The translations under genes and the position numbers were made by a program. This document shows positions 1-8,363 of a stretch of DNA of 48,051 bases, piece by piece. The notes below the pieces were generated by a model. That model was not told where the DNA came from. It made no database searches and was given only the letters and a program-made list of their open reading frames with translations. Every line of letters begins with the position of its first letter. The stretch's first letter is position 1. The DNA is from Bryobacterales bacterium (lineage in GTDB: Bacteria > Acidobacteriota > Terriglobia > Bryobacterales > Bryobacteraceae): positions 1 through 48,051 of the forward strand of contig JAEUQE010000038.1 in the NCBI GenBank assembly GCA_016789785.1, written 5' to 3'.

Positions 1-604
1 AGGAAAGCTTGAATCACGCGGTATGGCGACCATGGCTCCGCGCTGCCTGGCTTCAGCACCAGCGGGATTTTCATGGCGATGGCCGGGATCCACAGCGAGT
101 GCACACCGGGCGAATTGTTCGGCAGCACAACGCCGAGATTGTAGCCGCGTGGAAAGAAACTGACCGCGTGACCGGCCACTTCGCCATAGCCTTCGTCCAA
201 CACCGAGAGGTCCATGCTGCGCGTGAGGCCGCTCAGCACGTTTTCGATCTCGGCCATCACGCCGTAGATCTTCATCATGTTCTTGCGAACCATCACCTGC
301 GGCAGACCTGTTGTGGCGGAGATGTGCGCCACGTACTCATCGGGAGTCTGTGTCCCGTCACCCAGCGGCAGCGTATCATTCAAATAGAACTCCGCGGCGC
401 GCTTGGTCATGCGCAGAAGCTCGTCCACTTTGAAGCCCTGCAGGATCTTCCACGTCTCTTCCGCATCCAGAAGATCGCGCCGCATCAGCCCGGGATTGGC
501 GAGGCTCAACTCCACGAACGGCTCACGCGTGCGGAAATGCGGCGTGCGTGCCGTGGTGAGACTGCGGTAAGGCCGTCCCTTGCGCAGAATCGGAAGGTGC
601 AGCA

Positions 605-605
<1 letters not shown>
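1..605 (-). CDS. Acyl-CoA reductase / aldehyde dehydrogenase-like protein (LuxC/EhpG type), 3' end outside window
   Basis: Reading the minus strand from the ATG at 605-603 gives about 201 residues that continue past the left edge. Near the visible end is an aldehyde-dehydrogenase-superfamily segment, PNNSPGVHSLWIPAIAMK followed by IPLVLKPGSAEPWSP, resembling the cofactor-binding region of LuxC-like acyl-CoA reductases. These enzymes reduce an activated acyl group to an aldehyde with NAD(P)H. The start codon overlaps the stop of the upstream ligase gene by one base (TGATG), a classic arrangement for translational coupling. A ligase-reductase pair of this kind occurs in luxE/luxC and in the ehpF/ehpG genes of griseoluteic acid biosynthesis. 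The catalytic Cys lies outside the window, so activity cannot be judged. The superfamily is clear; substrate is unknown. Confidence 0.75.
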
Positions 606-1699
<1,094 letters not shown>

Positions 1700-1793
1700 T
1701 TCGATTACTAGCTCCTGAAGGGGGTGAACAAACGGGTACGCATCCAGTGTACTTCGATTTTCTCTATACTGGATTCCTCTGGGGAGCCCACCG

Positions 1794-3218
1794 TTGTATA
1801 GAATCACATGCCAAATCGCAATCTTCGCCGCGCTGTCTTGCGCCAGTGCTTTTGCCGAGGACTGGCTGCAGTTCCGCGGCGTGAATAGTCAGGGTGTGTC
1901 GAACAATACGAATCTTCCAACCGAGTTCGGCCCGGCGAAGAACGTCGTATGGAAGACCGATCTTCCTCCGGGACACAGTTCTCCGGTACTGGCGGGCGAT
2001 CGCATTTTCGTCACCGCCTTTGAGAACGACAAGCTCTTCACCATCGCGCTGGATCGCGGCAGCGGCAAAGTGCAGTGGCGCCGGGAATCGCCACGCCCAC
2101 GCAAGCAGGAACTGCACAAGTCGAACTCGCCGGCCTCGCCAAGCCCCGTCAGCGATGGAAAGAACGTGTTCGTCTTCTTTACGGATTTCGGGCTCGTCTC
2201 CTACGGTCCGGATGGCAACGAACGCTGGCGAACGCCGCTCGGCCCCTTTAATAATCCCTTTGGAATGGGGGCGTCGCCAGTGCTCTCCGGCAAGACCTTG
2301 CTGCAGGCGTGCGATGCCGAGTCAGGCTCGTTCTTTGCCGCCTTTGATGCGGATACGGGCAAGCAGAAGTGGCGCGTCGAGCGGCCAGATTACACTCGAG
2401 GCTTCTCCACTCCGCTGCTCTATCGTCCGTCCAGCGGCCCGGCGCAGGTGATCCTCGCGGGTTCGTACCAACTCACTTCCTACGACGTCGAAACCGGAAA
2501 GGAAGTCTGGTTCTATCGCGGTTTGACCTGGCAACTCAAGCCGACTCCGGCGATCGGCAAGGACGCGATCTACGTGCTCGGCTGGGCGGGCGGTTCCGAT
2601 ACGGGCCAGCAGGAGAGCATTCCCGCCTTCGAGGAAGTTCTGAAGACTTGGGACACCGACAAGGACGGCAAACTCGCAAGAGCCGAAATCCCCGATCCGA
2701 AGATCACCAAGGAATGGCGCTCCGCCGACCTTGACGATGATGGCTCGCTCGGCGAACGCGACTGGCGCATGTACCAATCCCGCCGCTCGGCGCAGAATGC
2801 GTTTCAAGCCGTGAAATTAGGACCGAAAGGCGACATCAGCGATCACGGCATGCTCTGGCGCTACACCAAGACATTGCCGAATGTGCCCTCGCCACTGCTC
2901 TACAACAATGTGCTCTACCTCATGAAGGAGGGCGGCATTCTCACCACCATCGATCCCGCCAACGGCAACGTTCTCAAGCAGGGCCGCCTGCAAGGTGCGC
3001 TCAGCCCGTACTTCGCGTCACCGGTCGCGGCCGATGGCAAGGTCTATGTTGTTTCCGAGGCCGGCAACGTGGTGGTGCTCAAGGCCGCCGGGGAATGGGA
3101 AGTGCTCGCCGTCAACATCTCGATGACGAGTGCCACGCGACCCCCGCAATTGTGGACAATAGAATTTATATCCGCACGCATAGTGCACTTTACTGTTTCG
3201 CGCAGAAGAACTGAGTGA
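1794..3218 (+). CDS. Secreted PQQ-type beta-propeller protein with EF-hand pair, apparently frameshifted near its 3' end
   Basis: A TTG start leads into a signal peptide (IAIFAALSCASAFA) and a mature protein with repeated propeller blades of the PQQ/BamB-like type (for example DVETGKEVWFYRG and AADGKVYVVSEAGNVVVLKA). An EF-hand-like pair, DTDKDGKLARAEI (about residues 286-298) and DLDDDGSLGERDW (about 314-326), is inserted between blades, an architecture common in Acidobacteria and Planctomycetes. As read, the last 35 or so residues are unlike the family. Moving to the next frame near 3114-3119 gives a natural last blade, LDDECHATPAIVDN then RIYIRTHSALYCFAQKN, ending at 3214, directly before the GTG of the acetyltransferase. 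One missing base, either a real mutation or a sequence error, explains this. Likely periplasmic; function unknown. Confidence 0.8.
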   Translation: MYRITCQIAIFAALSCASAFAEDWLQFRGVNSQGVSNNTNLPTEFGPAKNVVWKTDLPPGHSSPVLAGDRIFVTAFENDKLFTIALDRGSGKVQWRRESPRPRKQELHKSNSPASPSPVSDGKNVFVFFTDFGLVSYGPDGNERWRTPLGPFNNPFGMGASPVLSGKTLLQACDAESGSFFAAFDADTGKQKWRVERPDYTRGFSTPLLYRPSSGPAQVILAGSYQLTSYDVETGKEVWFYRGLTWQLKPTPAIGKDAIYVLGWAGGSDTGQQESIPAFEEVLKTWDTDKDGKLARAEIPDPKITKEWRSADLDDDGSLGERDWRMYQSRRSAQNAFQAVKLGPKGDISDHGMLWRYTKTLPNVPSPLLYNNVLYLMKEGGILTTIDPANGNVLKQGRLQGALSPYFASPVAADGKVYVVSEAGNVVVLKAAGEWEVLAVNISMTSATRPPQLWTIEFISARIVHFTVSRRRTE

Positions 3219-3904
3219 ATCCTCAAAAGCTACTCGAATCACTTCCTGATCTGCCGAGGTACGTTGAGGCTCGGGGCATGTTGCTCCGAGGCACAGCGCA
3301 GATCTTTGGCGATGATCTTCGCAGCTTCGCGGTCTATGACCCAAGCGCCGAGGTCGGCACCATCATTGGTGTCCCCGCCATGGAACACATACGGCGCATG
3401 GAAAACGCGTGCACCGGGGAAACCGTGCTTCTCACCTCGGCGCAAACGGCGGAGGAACTCGGACAGGCGCTGTCGTCCTGGCGGTGCGAGATCGCCATTC
3501 TTCACACGCTTTCCGATTTCAGCCGACTCCCGAGTTCGGATGACATTCGCCTGCTGACGCCACCTGACATCCACGCCCTGGAGATCGACTCCGATCTCAA
3601 GGCGGAGTTTGCCGATGCCGCAGCATTCTCCCCGCTCTCAGTTGCGTATGCCGGAAGTGAGCCTGCGTCCTTCTGCTATGCGTCATGGCAGACCGAATCA
3701 CTATGGGACGTGTCCATCGACACGTTGCCTGAGTATCAGCGCCAGGGGCACGCCTCCCGAAACGCGGCTTGGATGATTCGCTTTCAACGCGACGCCGGAC
3801 GTATGCCCGTGTGGGGAGCGGTGGAGAGCAACATCGCATCGATCAACTGTGCGCGCAAGCTCGGCTTTGTTGAAGCAGACCGCATCTGTGTCTTCGGCAA
3901 GTGA
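3215..3904 (+). CDS. GNAT-family N-acetyltransferase
   Basis: This 229-residue protein has a C-terminal GNAT fold (about residues 140-229). The acetyl-CoA-binding motif A is visible as LPEYQRQGHASRNAAWMIRF (Q-x-x-G-x-A type), followed by a motif-B-like stretch NIASINCARKLGFVEAD. The N-terminal half is not recognisable and may be a substrate-binding domain specific to this subfamily. It starts with GTG at 3215, immediately after the frameshift-corrected stop of the propeller gene (TGAGTG), which suggests the two are cotranscribed and coupled. It ends 7 bases before the convergent sulfatase stop, leaving no room for a terminator. The acetyl acceptor is unknown. Confidence 0.8.
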   Translation: MNPQKLLESLPDLPRYVEARGMLLRGTAQIFGDDLRSFAVYDPSAEVGTIIGVPAMEHIRRMENACTGETVLLTSAQTAEELGQALSSWRCEIAILHTLSDFSRLPSSDDIRLLTPPDIHALEIDSDLKAEFADAAAFSPLSVAYAGSEPASFCYASWQTESLWDVSIDTLPEYQRQGHASRNAAWMIRFQRDAGRMPVWGAVESNIASINCARKLGFVEADRICVFGK

Positions 3905-3911
3905 GCGCGTC

Positions 3912-5318
3912 TTAAGTGGCAAGGCCCTCGAATAACTTGGGATTCTGATCCAAAGGACGCGGAGGACCAAACAGTTCGCCTTCGTCATTCATGCCCTTCA
4001 TCCATCGGTCCAGGCTGGCACGCATTCGGTCCAGCACGGTTTTGGATGAGGCCTGCGTGGCGGCGTTGCGAAGTTCATGCGGGTCCTCACGCAAGTCGTA
4101 GAGTTCCTCGGCCGGGCGTTGATGATACCGCCGGACCAGCGATGCGGTACCCGGATCAGTCTTCGCCAGGCTTCGCCAGCTTTCCCAATACTCCCGGCCA
4201 TCTCTCGCCACGCCACGATCGATATGCGTGTGATACGCAAGGTCAGGCCGCAGATTGCGAATGTACTTGTAGCGCCCGTCCCGAACCGCGCGCATTGGAT
4301 AGCAGTTCATCTGGCCGTTGTTGTCGGCGGTGTGGCTGGCGAAGATCTCCTTGCGATGCGTCTTCGCGGATCCGGTGAGCACGCCCAGAAATGACTTCCC
4401 GTCAATGTCCGAGGGCGGCCTTCCTCCCGCGGCTTCCATGAACGACGGAAGGAAGTCCGTGAAGTGCAACATGGCATCGTTGGCCGCGCCCGCCTTGATC
4501 ACTCCAGGCCATGACGCAATCAACGGCAGACGGATGCCCGCGTCGTACAGGTTCCACTTTGCGAAAGGCCATTGAGCCCCGTTGTCGGAAGTGAACAGAA
4601 AAAGCGCATCGCCACCAAGATGCTTCCGCACCGACGCGTACACTTGGCCTAACTGCTCATCCATCTTCGTGACGTCGGTGTAGTAGCGGCAGCGGGCGGC
4701 GCGTGTTTCCGGCGTATCGGCGAAAGACGGAGGCAAGCTGACCCTTGCTGGATCATAGTCGCGATTCTCATCCCACGTCACATGCGGGCTGTGGCAATTC
4801 ACGATCAGGCAAAGCGGCTGCTTTGAGGCGGATCGATCGGCCAGCCACTGATCCACGGCCTGCGGATTCAGATCGCTGGTGAGTGCTTCGCGGCGGATCT
4901 CGCTCGGTACTGCTTCCCAATCGGCGTAGCTCTCCTTCGGAAGGTAGTGGTTCTTGCCGAAGTGCGCGGTCTTGTAGCCGAGGTCTTTCAGATAAGTGGG
5001 CAACGTGCGAATATCCGCGCGCAGCTGCCTGCCGTTCGCGATTGCGCCATTGCGATGCGAGCACAATCCGCTGGCCAGAATCGCACGGGAAGGAATGCAG
5101 ATCGCCGCACCGGAAAAGCAGTTGGCGAATGTAGTTCCTGACGCCGCGAGCCTTTCGACGTTGGGTGTGCGCACGGTGCGGTTGCCGAAGACGGAGGTAT
5201 CCCAGCATCCCAGGTCATCCGCGAGGAAGAGTATCAGGTGAGGCTTCGTTGCGCGGCGTGCGGCTTGCACTACTCCAGTGGCCGCAATCGTGAGGAAATT
5301 CCGCCGGTCAATGGGCAT
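3912..5318 (-). CDS. Tat-exported sulfatase (alkaline phosphatase superfamily, Cys-type)
   Basis: A 468-residue arylsulfatase-like hydrolase expected to cleave sulfate esters outside the cytoplasm. The N-terminus has a twin-arginine signal, DRRNFLTIAATG. Metal ligands DD are at residues 34-35 (FLADDLG). The sulfatase signature CIPSRAILASG places the cysteine that would become formylglycine at about residue 74, so activation by a formylglycine-generating enzyme or anaerobic maturase is needed; none is in the window. SDNGAQWPFAKWNLYDAGIR and a C-terminal ELYDLREDPHELRN are further family hallmarks. Length is normal for a complete enzyme. It converges on the acetyltransferase gene. The substrate (polysaccharide or other sulfate ester) cannot be told. 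Confidence 0.9.
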   Translation of the reverse strand: MPIDRRNFLTIAATGVVQAARRATKPHLILFLADDLGCWDTSVFGNRTVRTPNVERLAASGTTFANCFSGAAICIPSRAILASGLCSHRNGAIANGRQLRADIRTLPTYLKDLGYKTAHFGKNHYLPKESYADWEAVPSEIRREALTSDLNPQAVDQWLADRSASKQPLCLIVNCHSPHVTWDENRDYDPARVSLPPSFADTPETRAARCRYYTDVTKMDEQLGQVYASVRKHLGGDALFLFTSDNGAQWPFAKWNLYDAGIRLPLIASWPGVIKAGAANDAMLHFTDFLPSFMEAAGGRPPSDIDGKSFLGVLTGSAKTHRKEIFASHTADNNGQMNCYPMRAVRDGRYKYIRNLRPDLAYHTHIDRGVARDGREYWESWRSLAKTDPGTASLVRRYHQRPAEELYDLREDPHELRNAATQASSKTVLDRMRASLDRWMKGMNDEGELFGPPRPLDQNPKLFEGLAT

Positions 5319-5549
5319 GAAATAGCAAGCTTATCATCCGGCTTCGGCGGTTCGGATTTCGGCGTCCCAGCACGCGTAGTACAGCTTCCTGAATGCTGTA
5401 TGGTTCGTTCGCCGTTGGCGGCTGCCGCGCGGCCAGCGCTCAGAATGCCTCTTGCGGCCCGGCGATGCGCGCGCCGTCTCAACTTTTGCGCCACCCTGGG
5501 TTGGGAGCGCGGCCACCAGGACCGCGCTCTTCCACACACTGAATCCTCC

Positions 5550-5573
5550 GGAGCGGGTGCTCCCCTCCGCTCC
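5550..5573. terminator. Hairpin, possible terminator after the tail-collar gene
   Basis: GGAGCGG (5550-5556) pairs with CCGCTCC (5567-5573) across a 10-base loop. It lies about 28 bases beyond the stop of the tail-collar gene on the minus strand. No T run follows, so a rho-independent role is uncertain. The rest of the 282-base gap 5319-5600 shows no coding signal I can support. Confidence 0.35.
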
Positions 5574-5600
5574 GAAAGGAGTGGCTTCTCCGGGAACCCA

Positions 5601-6116
5601 TCAGTTTCTTGAGGGGTAAATCCCTTCCAGCGCGATAATGAAGTTCAACACCGTATAGGGCTGTATGTTGTTATGCGCCTGGCTCCCTCCAGATGGCTGA
5701 ACCATTGACGGATTCATTGTGGAGCCATCGGAAGCGGCGTCATAAATCGAGGTGCCGGACACCCCGGGAACCGTGCCGCCTGGCCGCCCTCCTGTCGCGC
5801 CTGAATTGTTGCACAGCACTAAGTGGTTGTGCTGCGGCATTTCAGTGCTGATCAGTGTGTGGTTCTCCTCGCCCGACATTTCGCCGAGTACGCGGGGAGT
5901 TAATCCCGGCCCGTTGCCAAAACTCATCGGCACCCGGCCGCGGAGATCCGGCAATGCGAAGGTCGTGGTGCCGTTTCCTCCGTAGGTCGTTCCCAGGATC
6001 GAGAACAAGGCAGAGTTCGTGGCAATGGCCAGCAGACGGCCATCGCAAAACGCCCACCCCTTGGGAGCGAAGTTCCCCCCAAACATGCGGATCTCTCCGA
6101 TAAATGGTTCAGACAT
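5601..6116 (-). CDS. Phage tail-collar domain protein (microcystin-dependent MdpB family)
   Basis: A 171-residue protein beginning EPFIGEIRMFGGNFAPKGWA, then DGRLLAIATNSALFSILGTT and FALPDLRGRVPM, the standard tail-collar (PF07484) pattern at residues 4-60. The remainder is a Gly/Ser/Asn-rich shaft ending NNIQPYTVLNFIIALEGIYP, also typical. Proteins of this size are annotated as microcystin-dependent protein or tail fibre-like. They are often found in runs of two or three, but this one is single and no other phage gene is nearby. A GAGAGGA ribosome-binding site lies about 9 bases before the ATG. Role unknown; surface-associated or contractile-system-related functions are only guesses. Confidence 0.85.
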   Translation of the reverse strand: MSEPFIGEIRMFGGNFAPKGWAFCDGRLLAIATNSALFSILGTTYGGNGTTTFALPDLRGRVPMSFGNGPGLTPRVLGEMSGEENHTLISTEMPQHNHLVLCNNSGATGGRPGGTVPGVSGTSIYDAASDGSTMNPSMVQPSGGSQAHNNIQPYTVLNFIIALEGIYPSRN

Positions 6117-6371
6117 GAATTTTCATCCTCTCTAGTGGCTATTGACGCGGGAGCGTCAGGCCCAATCATACATTGAGTTCCCACACAACTTGCCAGAAAT
6201 TGCACAACTTTTTTCGAAACTGAGTCCGGCGCGCCGCGGGTGGCGGATGGTGCCGGATGCCGGGTGGAAATCGCGGGAGCCGGGAAATCGATAAGATGGG
6301 GATTGCCGCTTCGCGCTGCTTGTGCTAGAAAAGAGTATTCGCTAAACGGCTCGCGACCAGTGCGGCCAATC

Positions 6372-6377
6372 AGGAGG
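6372..6377 (+). promoter_or_regulatory. Ribosome-binding site fixing a TTG start
   Basis: AGGAGG lies 5 bases before the TTG at 6383, supporting that unusual start for the PEP-CTERM gene. Confidence 0.75.
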
Positions 6378-6382
6378 AATCC

Positions 6383-7033
6383 TTGCGACGCCTTTGCATC
6401 AGTTTGTGCGTGGTACTACTCAGCCTCATGGTGATGGTAACGCCGTCTACCGCGGGGATCATCATTTACGACGTGCAGGTGAATACCTCCGCCCCCGGCG
6501 TTCCCGGGACTTCCGGTTCCTTCGAATTTCAGCTTTCTGCGGGAATTCCTGGTGATCCACTTATCACCGCTACCATCACGAATTTCACTACAAGCGGCAC
6601 CCTGGTTGGCGCGCCAACCAATGCCGGCAACGTGAGCGGAGCGCTTCCGGGAACGGTGTCGATCGACAATGGGAACGTCAATTTCGCGGTTGCGTCCATG
6701 CTGCAGCAGATCACCTATGGGATGGGATTCAGTTTCCGCCTCACCATCGACACGGTTGCCGTGGATCCTGGCCCGCCGCTCACTTCGCTCCCTCTGCTCG
6801 CCTTGTACCTTTACGACAATTCGCTGCAGCCGATCCTCACCACGGATATCTTCGGCTCAGTGCTGACGTGGGAGACGGACGCGGACCGCAACCCGATCGT
6901 GTCCACCTTCCCCGCGAACGCCTTGGGTGCTCCCAGCGTCATTACGATCAGCGACGTCCCCGAGCCCGCGGCTGTCTCGTTCGTCCTGGTGGGCATGGCG
7001 ATGATTCTCGCCCGGAAACGGTTCCTCCCGTAA
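6383..7033 (+). CDS. PEP-CTERM sorting-domain protein
   Basis: A 216-residue exported protein. Residues 1-24 form a signal peptide (CISLCVVLLSLMVMVTPSTA). The middle is a beta-rich, Thr/Gly/Pro-rich region with no recognised enzyme motif and no cysteine after the signal peptide. The C-terminus is a full PEP-CTERM signal: VPEPAAVSFVLVGMAMILA followed by the basic RKRF, that is, the PEP motif, a membrane span and an arginine cluster. Such proteins are processed by exosortase (EpsH/XrtA family) and usually go to the cell surface or extracellular matrix. No exosortase gene is in the window. The TTG start is supported by a perfect AGGAGG. It is transcribed away from the tail-collar gene, with 266 bases between them. 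Confidence 0.85.
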   Translation: MRRLCISLCVVLLSLMVMVTPSTAGIIIYDVQVNTSAPGVPGTSGSFEFQLSAGIPGDPLITATITNFTTSGTLVGAPTNAGNVSGALPGTVSIDNGNVNFAVASMLQQITYGMGFSFRLTIDTVAVDPGPPLTSLPLLALYLYDNSLQPILTTDIFGSVLTWETDADRNPIVSTFPANALGAPSVITISDVPEPAAVSFVLVGMAMILARKRFLP

Positions 7034-7106
7034 TCTCCGTTGCGTTCCCCGCGCGGTCTCCCGTGGAAGTATGATGGGTGTCACCAATCGGATCTCACCC
7101 ATTGTG

Positions 7107-7112
7107 AGGAGG
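7107..7112 (+). promoter_or_regulatory. Ribosome-binding site fixing an internal TTG start
   Basis: AGGAGG is 9 bases before the TTG at 7122. It selects that codon over the ATG at 7071, which would put 17 extra residues ahead of the Tat signal. Confidence 0.7.
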
Positions 7113-7121
7113 TACGCGACC

Positions 7122-8093
7122 TTGAAACATCGACGGAGTTTCCTGACCGCCGCCGGCACGGCACTCGCTGGAGTGGCACTTCCCTGCGACGCCGACGCTG
7201 AATCGCAAGCCACACAAGCATCCACGCTACGCCCCGCAAGCACTACGCAACCCGCTGGTGCGATGCCCACATTCAAGCTCGGCAAATTCACCGTGTCGAA
7301 GCTGATGATCGGTGGCAACCCCTTCCACGGCTACTCTCATTTCAATTCGCTCTACAGCAAGCACATGCTCGAATGGGCTGACCGCGACCGGGTGTGCGGC
7401 ATCCTTGCCAATTGCGAAAAGCAGGGCATCAACACGTGGCAATTCTCTCATCACGAACGCGGCGTTGGCGACCTGTTGAAGTATCGCGAAAAGGGTGGCA
7501 ACATCCAGTTCATTCTGCTCAGCCATCGCGAGATTGAAGAGGATCACCGGCTGATCAAGGAAGTGGCGAAACTCAAGCCCGTGGCGATTGTCCATCACGG
7601 TGGTTCAAGCGAGCGCAAGCGCCGGGCCGGCAAGACAGGCGAGATTCGCGACTTCCTCAAAGCAATTCGCGACAACGGCATTCTCGCGGGCCTCTCCACG
7701 CACGATCCCGATTTCCTTCGCGAGGCTGAGGAGCAGAACTGGGAAACCGATCTCTACATGACCGCGCTCTACTACCTCACGCGCTCGCCTGAAGAGTTTC
7801 GCAAAATCCTCGGCACGCGTCCTCTCGGCGAAATCTATTTGCCTGAGGATCCGCCGAAGATGCTGGCTGCGATGCGGCAGGCGAAAAAGACCTGCCTTGC
7901 CTACAAGGTGCTGGCGGCGGGCCGGCTCACCGATCGCCCCGCCGACGTGGAAGCCGCGTTCCGCAATGCGCTGCAGGGCATGAAGCCCAACGACGGTATG
8001 ATCATCGGCATGTATCCGCGCTATCAGGATCAGGTGGCCGACAACGCCGCGCTGGTTCGCAAGATCTGCGCGTCACTGCCCGCTGGGGCGTAA
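7122..8093 (+). CDS. Tat-exported aldo/keto-reductase-like (TIM-barrel) protein
   Basis: About 323 residues from the TTG at 7122. The N-terminus, KHRRSFLTAAGTALAGVALP, is a twin-arginine signal. The mature part starts FKLGKFTVSKLMIGGNPFHG, resembling the first strand of aldo/keto reductases. It continues with barrel-like segments (GINTWQFSHHERG, KPVAIVHHGGSS, GILAGLSTHDP) and a C-terminal helix near KVLAAGRLTDRP. The classic AKR tetrad (D-Y-K-H) is not evident, so catalysis as a reductase is doubtful. Similar Tat-exported, uncharacterised proteins occur in Acidobacteria and Planctomycetes. It converges on the M14 peptidase gene, with the repeat element at 8138-8262 between them. Confidence 0.65.
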   Translation: MKHRRSFLTAAGTALAGVALPCDADAESQATQASTLRPASTTQPAGAMPTFKLGKFTVSKLMIGGNPFHGYSHFNSLYSKHMLEWADRDRVCGILANCEKQGINTWQFSHHERGVGDLLKYREKGGNIQFILLSHREIEEDHRLIKEVAKLKPVAIVHHGGSSERKRRAGKTGEIRDFLKAIRDNGILAGLSTHDPDFLREAEEQNWETDLYMTALYYLTRSPEEFRKILGTRPLGEIYLPEDPPKMLAAMRQAKKTCLAYKVLAAGRLTDRPADVEAAFRNALQGMKPNDGMIIGMYPRYQDQVADNAALVRKICASLPAGA

Positions 8094-8137
8094 GCTCAAT
8101 ACTGTTCACTTTCACGTTGGCGCCGCGCACCTCACGG

Positions 8138-8262
8138 TAGCGCAGGGCGAGGTGAACGAAAATGCGCGATCGCCGAGGTACTACGAGCCTAACGCCCTTC
8201 GGCCGCCGTGGCCACCGGGGGCGATTCGCCGGCCCCGGGGCACGGGCCTCGACAAGACTGCC
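8138..8262. repeat. Dispersed intergenic repeat, copy A
   Basis: This stretch matches 26734-26862 in the same orientation. The two conserved blocks are GCAGGGCGAGGT plus CGAAAATGCGCGATCG with CTACGAGCC (8142-8189), and GGGGCGATTCGCCGGCCCC with GCACGGGCCTCGACA (8218-8254). They are separated by about 30 divergent bases. It sits between two convergent genes (7122 and 8364), like the other copy. Just beyond it are short inverted repeats, including an 8-base one at 8298-8315 (CGTCCCGA/TCGGGACG). I recognise no mobile-element gene; a REP/BIME-like or bidirectional-terminator element is the simplest reading. Confidence 0.75.
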
Positions 8263-8297
8263 GAGGCGGCAGACTGAAGTCTCCGTTACCGTAGCCG

Positions 8298-8315
8298 CGT
8301 CCCGACTTCGGGACG
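8298..8315. terminator. Inverted repeat in convergent gap, possible terminator
   Basis: CGTCCCGA (8298-8305) and TCGGGACG (8308-8315) form a near-perfect palindrome about 50 bases past the stop of the M14 peptidase gene on the minus strand. It is followed by moderately T-rich sequence on the plus strand only. Confidence 0.4.
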
Positions 8316-8363
8316 ATTTGCGGTGCCCGAGCCGAGCGCCTGGCTGAAGAGTATTGGCGTAAG

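Noticed and set aside
5334..5537. A 67-codon minus-strand frame in the gap between the sulfatase and tail-collar genes
   Set aside because: No ribosome-binding site, no family resemblance, and overlapping frames of equal quality exist.
5601..6116. Tail-collar protein as evidence of a prophage
   Set aside because: No other phage structural, integrase or lysis gene is in the window; this family is common outside phages.
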